A program made the translations under genes and the position numbers. Below are positions 12,801 to 27,800 of a stretch of DNA of 64,000 nucleotides, piece after piece. The DNA is from Symsagittifera roscoffensis. Its lineage: Eukaryota; Xenacoelomorpha; Acoela; Convolutidae. The notes under the pieces were generated by a model. That model did not search any database. It was not told the origin of the DNA and worked only from the letters and a program-made list of their open reading frames with translations. Location of the stretch: NCBI RefSeq assembly GCF_963678635.1, contig NC_087070.1, positions 37,956,600 to 38,020,599 on the forward strand, written 5' to 3'. Within the stretch, counting starts at the first letter, position 1, and each line of letters opens with the position of its first letter.

Positions 12801-15800
12801 TTTATTTGCATTTCTTCGATGAGCTTCATTGTTGGCTAGTGTTTATTTAATTCAAGCGCTAACGGAGGGCACATAGACTCGTAATATCGAGGTTGGTAGT
12901 TTGATTCCGGCAGATGGCTAGATTTTTATTTTTCAAAAGCTCTTTGTGGCCTTGTTTTTTTAAACTATTCACGCCTTTTGGAGCTCCACTGTTTTTTTGC
13001 TTGTGTTTGCAAACTACAACTTTGCCGGTGTCTCAAATCGGGATAATTTAATAACAAAGATTCGGGAAATTCAAAGAGCATTAAAGTCGTATATTTTTTC
13101 TTTGAAACTCGAAAGCTGAAGTTTTTTGTTCTCTATTTTTGTTATCCTCGAGTTTAATGACAGTCCAGCTGTCTGCTGGCTATAGTAACAGCTTATTTTG
13201 TAAAACTCAAAAATTTTCTGTGATCCTCTCTCACGCACACCACGGACACATGCAACAGTTATCCAGCTCTAGCGATTGTCAATTGATTTCGCGCTGCATT
13301 CAACAACGGATGATCCAAACAACTTCGACGCTTCGCCTATGGTTTTGTTTATGCGACCGTCAAAAATTTATGTTAAATTTAATTGGGCAGAGTTTTATGC
13401 AAAATTAGAAAGTCACTTATCACTATTAAATTTCAGATGAGTTTGAGTTAGGTATCATGTGTAATCTTTTTTAGTCGTCATTCGAAGCTCGATAAATATC
13501 TCCTCAAAATTTTGCCAATATCCAGAAAGTAGGACTAATTTAAAGCGAAGAGAGGATAAACATTAAACTTCTTTGCTCGTAAATAAAGTGACGTACGTTG
13601 TTTTTTTCCTTTTTGGTTTCTATGTAACGTAGAATATACATTTTTTTATTAAACTTTTGCTTGTTTGCAATAGAATTTTTCGTATAATTAAGTTTGCTAG
13701 ACCAAACATATAGGATCTTCATACACGAGCATGTAAAAGGTATGAAGATACTTCATTACACTTGCGATCAGCTTAGTGTGTTGTTACGAGCCTTCTTTTT
13801 TTTCTAACCCAACTCGCAAATAAAAAGAGATCAATTTATTTGGAAATTTCCATGTAGCATTGAAAATTGCATAGCATCTGTCCTCTGCTTAATTTTTGGC
13901 TAGTGTTTCGTAACTATTAAGCTTTTGTGGCTGAGAAGTTAGTGTGTGAGTCTCTTAATCTCTAGGTCGCAGTTTCGACTCTCAGAGGTTGACGAATTTC
14001 CTACTTATTCGAGGCTCATTTCTTATTTTTAGTATTGCCCCTTATAGAGCTGCTTTTTGTCGTTTTCTCGCAAGTAGTGTATGCAAAGCGAAGTTACGCC
14101 TTTAGGTAAAACTCATATTTTTAAAATTCGGGGAAAATTCATCGCGCCTCCCTTCTCTCCCCCCTCCCCAAAAAAAATTCTCAGCCATCTTTTGATGAAA
14201 ACTTTTTGAAATTTGACTTTTTCTCGTAATTTTCCCAGTATCCCAGGATTGGTAAGAATTCAACCTCAAAATATGAGTAAAATGTTGAATTAATGCTAAA
14301 ACAAATAATAAATGAGGTTGTTTGGATCAGAGTTAATTAGTTGCTCCTTTTTACAATTGAAACTACTCGTTCTACTCTGAATTGCTTTAAGAGATCAGCA
14401 AGTTATTGACTTCTTTTGACTTAAAAAACACCTCCTCTAACCTAGCTTTTCCAAAAATTTTGCTAAGTTTTCTTGAACTTACCTTAAGATTCCTTCAGTT
14501 TTTAAGGTAAACATTTACGTTAAGTAATTTTAAGGTAAAGATTTACCTTAAGTAATTTTAAGGTAGACTTGAGGTAAATTGGCAACCACGTACCTTAATT
14601 GACTTAAGGAAACTTTACCTCAACTTTTTTTAGAGTATGAGCATGATAACGCTGCTGTAAATTGGTCTGAAAACTAAAAACTTTCGGACCTGCTTTTCTC
14701 GGCACTGAAAAAGTTTTCGTGCCAGAGAGGGATCGAATTTGATTCGACACTGGAACCCCCACAAGATTTTTTGAAGTACTGAATTTTGATTGAAAAAGCC
14801 ATCATGAGTGATTGTTTTTTTTTTTCAATCTACGAGAGTTGTCGCTAGAAGAAACGAATTTTTTTGCTATTTTTTTGGAAAGATGATTTCAATCACAACG
14901 GACATTTTGTGCTACTTGCATACCAATTAGTCGTTATTATTTTTTTTCTATGTTATTCACGATACTTAAGAATGCTTTTGAAAACCCTTTTTAGACTAAA
15001 ATAGCTAATAAGTATGCTTGCTTGAGAGCTTTGACACTTTTCGCTACAAGAAGAGTTAATTCGTCTTGAAAAATGATGAACAAAGTTTTCATTTTTTCTT
15101 TTGGCGGGGCCGCATTATCAGGAATCCGTGAAAATTAAATATTTGATTTTTCAATTGTGGATATAAGGATAGCAGTATGATAAAAAAAATCATTTAAACA
15201 TGAATGGGGCTCTTTTCCACTCCCCCATTCAAATATCAGTTTTACATTGTCATAATGTAATGAAATTTTGCATGGTGAACAAACCGACAATTGTGAACAA
15301 ATTTGTCCTTGCTACCTGACATTGTAAGACCACGCATTCAGCAAAGAAGGAAAAGAGCCATAGATGGTTTCCTGAAGAGGAATTTATGACCATTAATTAT
15401 TTGGAAATTGCTTTTACTTTAGTTTATATGCGTCTCCGAGCTTTTCAAAAATGCCCCATAATTTGTATTTTTTCTAAGGACCCAATCTATTGGCATCGCT
15501 TTTTCGAATCACTTTTTGCTCTCGATGCTTTGACGCAAATAGCAGCTTTTTCTGCTTTTGTATTCTTTAAAAAAAATTTGATCCGCTTTCGCTGATACTG
15601 TGCGACCGACCGCATTCATTGCCTCTTTCGCTTAAAGCGGGCCATTACACTGGACCCGTTCTTCGTTCTTGTACCCGTATGGTACATTTTCAACTTCTTT
15701 ACAGCTCCCAGGAGTAAGTCTCCAAAAGGAGGCAAGGAAACCTCAGCTGGCGATGACTCAGAGGAGGAGAGAGAAGACCCCTCTGCTCCGAAGCCCTTCA

Positions 15801-18800
15801 TGAGGCCGAATTCTATGAAGCAGTGGAAATTGGAGCAGGACAAAGTGAAGGAGGCAGAGGAGAAGAAGAGGCTGGAAAAAGAGAAGGGCCAGGCAGGGGC
15901 CGAAAAAGGCGCCAAGGTCAGTGCTCGCAACTTCATTACGAGGCCAAACTGTATTTTGTGAATTGTAAACGGATTCCGCAACAAGGACGCTCTATTTGAT
16001 CTTCGTCTATTTTTTTGTTTTCTTAGATCGGTCCGACAAAATTTTAACATGTTTAAAGACTTGTCTGTGGGTTCCAGAGACATATACACACCAAATTGTG
16101 CGTCTATCCAGTGCACAGTTTGGCCTCGTAATATTTATTTTTCTAGATTCAGTGAGTAGTTGGCGATGATAGTGGGGTGATGACGTTACGATAGTAGCTG
16201 TGAATTGTGCAGATCAAAACCGATGATTTGAAAACCAAGAACTGAAGCGAGTTTTATATGGAATTGATGCTTTTTTTGCTGCGTTCTTTGAAGTTAATGT
16301 ACTGCAAAATTTGCCTCTGAATTTTACTGACCCTTTTGCTTGACATGATTTTTTTCTTGTCTTAGTTGTTTGGCGGTTAAGTTTAGTTGATATTGCTCGT
16401 TGAATTGTAAAGAACTTAAAATGAGTTTTTCCAAAATGCAGACTTTTAGCGAAAGATTTTTGGCGAGAGAATTTGATTTGAAACGAACCTTCAATAATCA
16501 ATTATGTAAGTTCATTTTTGAGCTGTGGCTTTATTTTTTTTAGGGAAAAGCCTCGGGTAAAAAGGGCTCGGGAAGTCCTTCGGGTTCCCGAGAAGGCAGT
16601 CGGTCACGGTCCGGGAGTCGAGGGGGAGGAGACAGTAGGAGTGCGAGCAAAGAGAAAAAAGGTAAGATTGACGCTACAGTCTGTCCAACATCGCTAATTT
16701 TTCATTTTTCGAACTAAAAGACCCTGTGTTTCCCATATTTACCCCTGAGATTAAATCACCTCTATTTTCTATCATTATGCTTGTTTCTTAAATTTATAGG
16801 CAGGTTTTTAGAAAAACGTTTTTTTTTTTTTCAAAAAAAAATGTCCAAAATGACATGTTTAAATTGGAAATAAATTAATATTGCAGTAATTAAATGAGTC
16901 AATTTGTTTTCAAACGTCAATCAAATATCAGAAATGACCGTCAAATTATAAGAGCTATCAGTAGTTTAATTTAACCATTACCAGGTAAGAAGGGATCTAA
17001 AGGAGCAGCGGGTGATAAGAAAGGCCAAGAGGAACACCCGAGTGGCTCCGAGAAGCAGGAGGTTGTTCCGAATGACGTCATTGCCGAAATGGTGCAGAAA
17101 GAGGTTTGGTTCAAAAGAAAACTTATTGTTAAGGGAAAGAAATAGAATGCGAACAGGTGTTTGGCTCCCACGTGACGAGTTGAACAAAACCTACATTTCT
17201 TTGATGCATGAATAAAATAACGGGTCAAAGCAATTTTCAGCAGTTCTGTGTTTAGTTGTTCTCATATGTTCGGTATTGAATTTTCTCAGGTACATATATT
17301 TGTCCTTCGCATACATTTTTTTCGTGCGTTATTGCGCTGCTAACACTTCTACGAATTGTCCAAAATATGTTAGATAATGCAATTGCGTTGCACTTATAGT
17401 GCGATATTATCATTACTCAGTCTGAAATATGGGGCAATAATACAAACGGACTAGGCTTAGACAGGCTGTATAGCCTTTCCCAGATTCTCTGCGAATCGCA
17501 GAAACCTCAATTACTATGATTATTATTACTATTATTATGATTAGTATTATTATTATACTTATTTCAGTTCAACGGGTACAACCTTGGCGACAACATAGTA
17601 CATTACTCTGGCAAGACCTCTGGACTGTTTCCGTGTGATGGAGCACAAATTAGAATCGAGCACTCAACATTTGCTGAAGGTTGGTTGCACTATTTTCGTT
17701 GTTTTACCTAGGTTTGTAATATATATATTTTTGTAAAATATGAAGTACTTCGCTTACAGTCTCTTTCATTTTTTTTATCGCACGTGGTGAGAAGTTCTGC
17801 TTCGCCTCTGTGTTTATTTTTTTCGTACTCAAAAAGTACCTTGTTACATTTCTTGGCTTGATCCAGGATCCAACCAGGTACTGTTGACTCTGCTCGAAGG
17901 AGCCAACGTGCTCAATTTACACATCGGCCAGCCCAAAGACATCTCAGACTTGGAAGCCAATCAGCACGAGAAGGAAACTGAGGTGAATGAAGGAATCACT
18001 GGGGCCGCAGAAGGAGACCGGCAGCTGGTGGACTCCAAGACGAACTTAATAGGAGGGGGTAGTTTGGAAAACTCAAAAGTGGATGCAAGTCTGTCAAATT
18101 TGAGTGATCCTTCACACTCAAAATCTGGTATGCGTTCATTGAATCTAATTTATACATAAATATAACGCAGTTCAACTGTGTGAAAAGAGTCGAAAAGAAT
18201 AAATTGGATTATTCAAGTTTTATGACGTTCTTTTCTAAAAATATTAACTCTTTTAATTTGATATAAACTTTTTTTAAATTTTTAGAGGTTCAAGCTTCTA
18301 GTTGATCTTCTGGCAATAGATATTAATTAATGAATAACCCTTTGCTGTAGAGAACTAGGAAACTATAATTTGATCAAATGTGATTTCAATACTTTAGGTC
18401 CGCTTGCCCTGGAGGAATCCGCTCACAACTTGGAGATCTCGGTGTCCAAAGCGTCCCCCACCCACGGAGATAAAGGGGAGGAAAGTATGCATGTGATGAT
18501 GAATGGGCTTGCTGAAGGGGGTGGGGACGACGATTGTCAGCAGAAGGATAGACGAGACCCCAAGGATAGCGGCAAAGGTTTGTTGTTTAAAATTAAGAAA
18601 CTATGAACTGAAGCTATGACGAATAACAAACAGACTAGTCTGAAACACTTCAGCATAAGAATAACTAAATATGTTAAGAATGTGTTTGCAAGGAATTCTG
18701 CTCTCGTACGCTGTTCGCAATCTTGTACGATGATGGAATGTATCCTGGAACCTTGAGTTTTTGTTTGTCTCATGAAGTAAATATGTTCGAATTTCGGAGG

Positions 18801-21800
18801 AGCGATTATATAGTGACTTGCAACTGTTGTTTTTGTTTTTAGCACCGAGTGGGCGCGTCCGTCATGCTCAAACCGAGCCCTAAAAACGTCGCGACTTCGG
18901 TCGAACGAAACTACAAGTCTCTTGGGTTTTTTTAAAAGTCGTGTTCTGGGAACATATTAAAAGGTGGAGAAAAAAGTAGGGAAGGACAGTTGGGGCATTT
19001 TTTTTTGGGGGGGGGGGGGGGGCGTTTGGGGTGAATACGGATCTGGTACGTGTTGAGGAAATGGCTGTAATTGACCTCAACTGGGATATGGTTCTCCTAT
19101 GGGAACGAGGGGGGGGACTCTTCAGTTGGGGAGATATCAGGTGGTTTGAGAAAGAGAACTTTTGGGGGATTATGCTTTCGATATGGCCTGCCTGAAGTTA
19201 TATGGATGCAGTTGATTGAAATAATTGAAAGTTGTATTGGTCTTTGTTTTGGATAAGATAGATAAGTGCATTTATTTAGAGCAGGGATGGCCGAATATTT
19301 TGTTGACTCTTATGTATGCAAACTGCGTAACCAGTAGATGATGATGGTGGTCGACGTTTGAAATTTTACATTCTGATTCATAATTGCTTTCATCTTTTTG
19401 CACCCTGTTATCACACGGAGAGCAGCGTTTGCTAGAGTTTGTAATTTGCTTAATGATCTTGTACTGGAAACGTGGGACCGGGCAGGGCTAGCATACTCAA
19501 AACCAAGTCTAATCAAGTCTTCAAAAATGAAGATTCAAGTTGTTTTGGAATGGCCCCAAGAAGTTTCGGATAAAAGGTTTTTTTTGAAATAAAAATGTTT
19601 TAAGTATTAATATAAATTTCAGGAGGTTGTATTATTGTTGCTGGATTTATAAAAAAAAATAGAAGTCACCCGCGTTTGGTTGCAGTTTTACAATGGGGGC
19701 TGAAATAACGGAGCGTTATGTGATAATACTTGAAGAAAAAGGAAGATTTAGATTTATTTTTGTTAAACATGCTGTTGCTAAAGGACCACTTCTTTGAGGT
19801 GGAATGTACAAATCTGGATTCTGGATGTACGATCTGGATTCTCAGGTTAAGCTTGAGTGTTTTTAATTGCTGTTTGAGTTTTGTCTTTTTTGTGGGTTCT
19901 TAGATTAGTATACTGCACAATAAAACTACGTGCATTCTCTCCTGCTGGAGATAGTTTTTAAATAAATATTATTTGGGTAGCTTTCTGCCATAAACTTGGT
20001 ACCAATTAGCGGTCAGTCAATTTTAAAGAACATACTGGATGACATGTGGTGACTTACTGTTGATGTAAATTCTTGTTGTTTCTTTTATTTATCTCTGAGA
20101 AGTTTTGATCAGAATTTTTTTATAACACTCCTCAAAATAGGATCAGATGGGTTAGCAAGTTTTTTTCTCTCTTTGTGCATATTTTTCTTTCTAGTTTCCC
20201 GCTTAAAACAGTTTAAAAGATGGCATTGAAGATTCCACTCGCGTGTGGTCTTTTCTTATAATAAATTAGCTAGGATTCAACGAAGTAGTGCGATTTTTTA
20301 AATTCAACTTTGTATTTGGTTGTTGAAAAACGGCAATTTGGATATAGTATTCTCTCATCAAGGCTGTAGTTTCAGTTGCGTGTCTAGAGATGTCTTTGCC
20401 TATCAGGTTTAGCATGATCAGGAATTTAGTTGAGAAGAGCTTTGCTTTGTTGGTTGTTGACTTGCTTGAATCAGGACGTACGTTCGAAGTTGGATTAGAA
20501 AGAAGGGACGACATGATCCTTAGAGGGGAAATTGTTTTTGAAGGAGGAATAATAACATGCTGGAGCGAAAAATTTGGTTTGTTAGTCCTAGGGGATGTAG
20601 TATATAGAATCAGTACAAGTGGGACGATGGAAGTTTTATGGTGCTCTGAGCTTTTTAAAACCACTGTATTCAAAGTCGACTCATCTACATGCGTAGCACC
20701 AAATGCTTGCTTCGTTTCGTTAAATTTTTAGATTTGCAAGGGGAGCAGGTTAAGGGACTGGAGTTAGGGTTAATACCGGCATCATGGAGTAGATTTAAAA
20801 CTATTCGGCCGAATTAGGAAGCTTCGAAACTAAAAGTCTAAATTGAACATTTGAGGAGGGTAAGTAACTGCCATATGCGACTATAAAAAGCAAGTCGAGG
20901 ACACCCATTGTAGGCGGCACGCACGTCTGGACCCTGACTTGTAACTCATCCGCCTAATTACTCGTTTTGCGCGAATTGAATCTTTCGAATTGGAAGTTAA
21001 CAAACTGTTGCTGGTCAAATATCCTTCTGAGTTTGATCTCAAAGCATTTATACTTTTCAGAGTGCATTAAAAAATACGTCAAAAACGGTTAATTATAAGA
21101 AGTCGAAATTGGTTGGAACAAAAAACCACCCCAAGCGTAAATATAACGTGTTTTCATGGAAATTCCAAGCAAAAAATGAAAGCATACTTTCAAAATTCTT
21201 AGCAGTGGTTAACCGTGAAAAACAACACATTCCGCACTTTAATAGCTTCTATTTTTTTTTACAAGAATCTAGCGAATTTCAAGGCGGATGGTTTGAACTT
21301 GGTCTAAGTTGGATTTTTAGTGAATCATAATTGAGTTAATCACCCGTTTTGTAAATCCAAACTAAGAGTAATGGGATGGAAGATCCTCAGTTGGTCTATT
21401 TGAGACTGGGGGTGTTAACTTGATCCTGTAGATCATATAGTTTAAAAAAATGAAACTGGACTACACTTATGTTCTAGAAGTGAACGAGTATGGTTCTTTC
21501 TCTGCCAAACTGTCGGACGGAATTGCCCTCTCATTCAGCTGCTTCGGAGACAACGGTCTCAACCCCAACATTGGTCAGTCAATTGAGTGTGATGTGGGTT
21601 CTCCCAGTTTTCCTTTCGGCTCTTTTCCAACCCCCCTCCCCACCATTTAAATTTTTACAGTTTTTTTACTAGTTGTTATGACTAAATGCGTGATAATTGA
21701 CGTAAAGTTTGAAAAACAAATCTGTTTACAATTGTTAATCTGTTCACCATGCCAAGTTTCCTTAGATTATGATTACGTAAAAGTAGTTTTTCAAATTTGA

Positions 21801-24800
21801 AATTGAAAAGGGGTAAGTGAAAAAGAGCCTTCCCTTCATGTAAATTTATCTAATGCTTATGATGTGCACAAATATTTGATATCAGCACAGCCTATATATA
21901 CACTCAAAACTGTTGAGTTCCCGATTTTCAAATTAGCACATTAATAACATATTACTAACTAGCACATCATTACCGGTGTTTGATAAGTTGCACAAAATTG
22001 ATGAGGTTTAGTAGTTTAAAAGCTTCGCTTACAAAATTGCACTCGATGAAACTTGGGGTACTTGCAAATGAGCGTTATTTCTTTTTTTTTTGTTCAAATT
22101 GTGATAATTTTTCTCGTTTGGTAGAAATGTACCTGTATGATATATTGCACCCGAATGAAGGTAAATAGCTTGTTGCTTGCTTGTCCCTAGTTCTTTAATT
22201 TCCTCTTTCCCTCACGTGCGGTCACGAAGGCCGCTTTAACTTCACACATGTTCTTGTGATCACTTTTGAGATGATGTTTGATTGCCTTTGTTCCTCAATA
22301 TCATCTCGCAATTGGATCTTTTCCACTCCTCATTTCCCCACGTTTTAACTTTTATTTCATTTTTAAGTTGTTTTACGTGTTATTATGGCTAAGGCGTGAT
22401 GAAATAATGTAAGTTATGAAAAACAAATCTGTTCACAATTGTTGGTTTGTTTACCATGCCAAGTTTCATTGCATTGTGACAACATTTTAGTAGTTGTTTA
22501 AAATTTAAACTTAAAAGTGGGGAAAAGAGCGTCGAAATCTTTCAAGTTACTCTTTCTAACTTTTGACCTCCCTAATGCTATCGCAGTAAGAAATGGATAT
22601 TCTTTGGCCCAAATTGTGCGTTTCTGCTATTTTCAAAAAATTATCAAATCAATCAAAACCATAAACTATCATTACTAACGCTATTCTAATTTTGAGCTAT
22701 GATAACAGAAAAAACTCAAGAGTCTGGTTGTCCTGATGATTATAGCTTGATGATCTTGTAACTCTTGAAAAGCTTTTCCTAGTGAATAGATTTCGCTTAG
22801 ACTTTCTATAATTGTCTAGTAATTTTTTTAGTGCAGAGCTCTGGGTGTTTGGCCTGGCTAGTTTTTGAATTGAACGCATAGCTTTAATTATCACATTCTA
22901 ATTGATTTATAAAATTAGTAGTGGGGTAATTTCACCCCGTTTTTTAATAGTGTATTTTAATTATATTTTGTTTCAGCCAAAAACGAAGAAAATTTAATCG
23001 ACAGTCCTAAAAAACTCTGGCGTTAGTGGCACAAAAATAATTTGAAACTTGAAAATAGTTTTAAAAAGTCTTATTTAATAGTTTTTTCTATTGAGTAGAT
23101 GAATCCAACTTTGCAGTTAGTTTAGATAATCTCAGTGGTTTCTGTTTTTGATAAAAAGTAATAGAAAGTACGCGGTTACTGTCCAAGTGGAACAGAGCGC
23201 TGCGAAGCAGTCTTTTTTCGCAAGAATTCTGCAAAGTAAGCAAAGAAAAAGTAAGAATTGGAAAAAAAAAACATTTTTCTGTAGACAAGTAGACAAGCGA
23301 GATAACGATCGTAGACTTGTAACATCACTCCACCATTTTTTTCCATACGTAACTTAGCTTATTTTAGGCAAAATGTTATGCAACGTTCATGCGTTACTTG
23401 AACAGAATGATTTAATTATATCCGCTGTAGGATAGCGCATTTTTTGCTGTCTGGCATCTGAGAATAAAGTATGCTCGAAAGTGGCAGTGTACAAGATGTC
23501 ATGGCTACTAGATTGAAGCAAGTAACTCTTGGTTGGGAGGCCTAATTACGAAGCTCGTAGTCTCAGTCGGTTTTTGATATTTTGAAAAAAAAATTCGAAT
23601 TCTGATGAAAGGATGGAATATTTGTAAAAGGTGCTTTTTCTTGAGACAAATTCGACATTGAACTAGCCTCTTTTGAATGGAGTTTTTATACCATAGGTAT
23701 TTTCACCCTGAGCCAAAAGTTAAAACTGTATTCCTCCTTATTTTGTTTTAAAAAACAGTATTTTGTTTTAAAAATGCCAATTTAGCTAACTGAGGACTAT
23801 TAACGCGCGATATATTTTCTCCTATGAATGCGTGATTGGTAATTTGGTCCGGCTCAGATATTTATTCAGTTTGATGGAGGCAATCTTTTTGGAACGATTA
23901 TTACGGTGGTAGACGATGATTACATAACTTTGAACTTTACTTAGCGTGTGGAGGGAATTTCACTTTTTCAGAGAATTTCAGTTGTGGAGGAATTATTGCG
24001 TTCTTTTTGAAATTTAGTCAATTTTTAAATTGCTTTAAAAGATGATTAATTCTTTGGATCTTAACTAGAAGTCGCAGCATCCAATTTTTTGCCTTGATAT
24101 TCCAGAAGTCTTGTTAAGTATTTGTGAGCACATCTTCTATTTAGATCATGTTTTTTTTGCAATCGTAATAGGTTTTATGTGGTTTAGTTTTTTATTGTTC
24201 CGACTTTCGATACGAAAGTAACGAAATATTTGTGCTCGGGGTGGGTTTTTTTTCTGACAAATTTCGACTGTTTAACTAGCCATTTTTGACGGAATTTTTT
24301 TTGTATCATTCAAAAGGTATTGTTGTCCTGAGCTTAAATTTGAAAAGATATTTCACCTGTGATCATTTTTCGTAAAGTTATGGGGATTTAAAGATTGCCA
24401 TTTTGGCCAATTTGGGACAATTAACGCGCGATATATTTCGCTCTGTTAACGCGTAAGCGGAGATCTAATCCGTCTTATAAATTAATCCAAATTGGTTCAA
24501 GGACGCTCATTTGCCATAATTCATTAGTTAATAGGAGCGAAACTTATTCTTTTGTACTTATATGGCGTGTGGGGGGATGATTTTCTTAGAAAAAATTTCA
24601 AATAATAGAAAATTATTACTGCTACATAAATTTTAAAATGCAGTCGGAACATTCAGGGCTTCGCCCTGATACGAGCAGTCTTGTTTCTTTTCAAATCAAA
24701 TTCTGTTGCAAAATTGAGGGTACATTATGTCCCGATAACGTTTTGTCATCAAATAAATTGAGAAATGACTTTTTGGCTCAATTTGGGCCGGTTTTTCTGA

Positions 24801-27800
24801 ACAAGCCTCAAACAAAAAATTAAAATTCAATAGATTCAGCATGGTACACGTTTATGTACCATGTTTCTCTCATGTACATTGTACATGTTTTTAAAAGGGG
24901 CGGGAAGGGGCTAGTTCAAACACAATTTTTTAACTGTTTGTTGGCTATATTTGTTCAAATGCTTCTTTCTATTTTTATTACTTTTATCATTGTTTTTACG
25001 AGCTCCTTGACATTTTGCTTGCTTGCGTTAACGAAGTGCAGCTTCACATCTATGTTTAAGTTTTTTGTATACACATGATTTAACAGTGGTTTTTGAGCAA
25101 AAAATTTGTGTCAATATACACTTGGTTGAACTGAGTTTTCCCAAAAGTGCTCACAAACGCTATTGGGTCGGAGCTTTTTGCTAAATGTGGCAGTTCCAGG
25201 GTTTTGATCTGTTCGAAATTTCGACAAAGAAATGGTCGACAAAATGTTACACCCCTTAATAAGCACTAGCATAATGATATTAGTGGATATTTTTACTGGA
25301 TCTAATCGATTAACCATAGTTTTTCAGCAAAACAGTACCGGTTTCAAGCATTCTATGGACACGACAAGAATCTTCATGTTGTGGATTTTTTAAGGCTCTT
25401 GCTGTCGCTCTGGTGTTTGTTCTAGAATTTTCTGTAGAAATTCTGTAGATATTTCTAGTTTTCTTGCTATATTTTCTAAAATAGATTCAATCCTGACCGT
25501 TTTTATGATTATTTAGAAAAGGCGATGAAATTCGTTGACATGAAAGCACCGGTTCCCCCCACGCCACCTGCTGCAGAAGCAAAGCCGGATAAAGGGGGGA
25601 GTGCCAAGGGCAAAAAGGGAAAGGGATCTGCGGGGAAAAAGGGCGGGAAAGGAGGCGGGGGTGCCGAAGCGACAACACCTCCCCCTGGCACGCCGCCGGG
25701 TGGTGACAAACAGGTTAGATCCAACCAGCCTTGTCTTTTGGTGAGATGTCTTTTTTCTTCATTTTCATTCCAAATCTCTTGTGAACAAAGTAAGTATGGA
25801 ATACCACGCTCTGTATATCTGATTATCCAAAAGCCAGAGGGGTCCAAATAAGGTGGGGTCCAAATAACTTTGGAAGCTTTCAGGTTTTTTGTTTATTTTA
25901 TGCACCCCGAATTTGATTTTTGCAGTATTTTTTGAAGTTAGATCTTAAAAGCTTGAATCTTATCTAAGCCAACAAGTTGAAATTAATTTAAACCAACAAA
26001 AGTTATATCGGGTGTAATCTTTTTCTGATCTGGATCGTATAACCGAAAAGAGTCAAGTTTTTCCTGATAGACGGACGGTGGTCTGGGTACTCGTGGCACC
26101 GATGCCACCGGTCTTTTGGGTCACGAGGAGGCTGAAATGGCGGCCAAAAAGGACCTGTCGACCTCTGAGTTCCAGCAGCTGCATGTCTCTTCGCCTAACG
26201 GACTTACAGTCAACTTCTACCTAGAGAAAAGTAAGAGTTTTTTTCTACAATTACCAAAAAAAATTAGTTCACATTGTCCGATTGTTTCTAAAATTGGCAT
26301 GGTAGACTACTTAGAGCATGAAAAACATATTTAGTCTTCATGCTCTTAACTTCCTCCTCAAAAAAACCCTTCGTTACCCCATAAATATGATACTTATCTG
26401 AGGTGGGAGAGGAAAATGAAACCATTTATTCACAATGGTAAGGACCTACATTTGCGCATTGTAGTTCTTTACGGAGAACCGCCGTTAAACCCTTTTTAGA
26501 ACTACTTGAAGTTTATTGGTTATTTTTGGAGCTGAGAGTTGTTGGCATCCCAAGCAATGAACACGTATTATGGTCGGCCTCGAACCACCGACCTTTCGAC
26601 TAATAGGCAGATACCTTAGCAACATCAACATTGCTCCTCATTTAAACTTCTAAGGTGTGCGTTCTTTGTCGATGTTTTTGAAAAGTATACGGCACAGTCA
26701 AGCAATAAAAGTTGAACAGTTTATGGTGGTATACTAAAGAGATACTTATACCTTATACTTTGAAGCAGGGGCGGATCTAGGATTTTCTCAAGGGGCGCGG
26801 CGGATTTTTAGGTCGACCAAATTGAATTTCTAAGCTCTTCTAAAGCACTAAAAAGACTGTTTTGGCCAAATTTTCTGACGTTCTTAAACCGCGATCCGTG
26901 GATTTTTATCTGCAATTTTTAATATTTGGTCCAAATCCTTAAAAATTGGTCACGGACTTTGCAGTTCTAAAAGCTTTAATGTTTTAATACTTTGATCACG
27001 GAATCCGCAACTAACACAAAATTTAAAGAATTTAGCTGCTGTTACGGATTCCTTGTTACAATTCACAGGTCCCTCTGATTCCGCAAAATCCCAAATAACA
27101 CTCCGAGGCCGTCTAATGAATCTTCGAGAATTTATGTATATGAATCTTTTTAGGCGTTGAATCAGGAGACAGTTTGCATGATGAACTGGGCCATCCGTCT
27201 CTTCTAGTGGAACAGTCGTACCCGTTCAAGAGTAACAAGTCCAGCAAGGATTCCTCCGAGAGTGACTCACCTCTCGCCAGCAGCACTGCTTGGAAGGAGA
27301 AGACGAGATATGTGAACAGTCAGGGAAACGTGATCAAAATACTCAACAATGGCAAGATAGAGGTACTTTTCAAGCAAAAAATGAAGCATTTAAAATTATA
27401 TAGCAAGAGAACCGTAATTTGCAAGTTTTTTTTCTGATACGCCTCATTTGCAAAAGTTCTGGACATATATATTGGAATGCGCAGGAAATTTTTCACGGGG
27501 TTGGGGGGTTAAAAATTTTGTCGATGTTTTTTTTTTATTCAGCCTTAAATATTTTGCGCTCTGTTGAAACGGCGCAGAGACAATTCAGCCACAGACAATT
27601 CAGCCGATTTAAAATACAGACAATTCAGCCAAAGACAATTCGGCCGATTTAGATTAAAGAGACAAGATAAAAGGGAACAATAAAACTTTTCTAATTTGAT
27701 TAGAGTCAGAAGGCTTTCAACAGTTTACCAAAGAAATGTAAAACATCAAATAACAAATTTCGAAGATCAAAACAAACTTGCTATGCATAAAGTTTTACGA

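Larger units (their letters stand above)
11678..15704. other. 4-kb SPAG17 intron, repeat-rich
   Basis: No exon found. It contains SINE-like copies (about 12.45-12.63, 12.78-13.04 and 13.82-14.11 kb), a dispersed repeat (13.06-13.20 kb), a palindromic TTAAGGTAAA element (14,466-14,632) and a MITE with GGCTCTTTTCC ends (15,207-15,359). Confidence 0.65.

Noticed and set aside
15616-16116. 166-aa minus-strand open frame
   Set aside because: It is the complement of a conserved SPAG17 exon and has no recognisable domain.
20390-20731. 113-aa plus-strand open frame
   Set aside because: Antisense to the decayed LINE whose endonuclease motif reads on the other strand.
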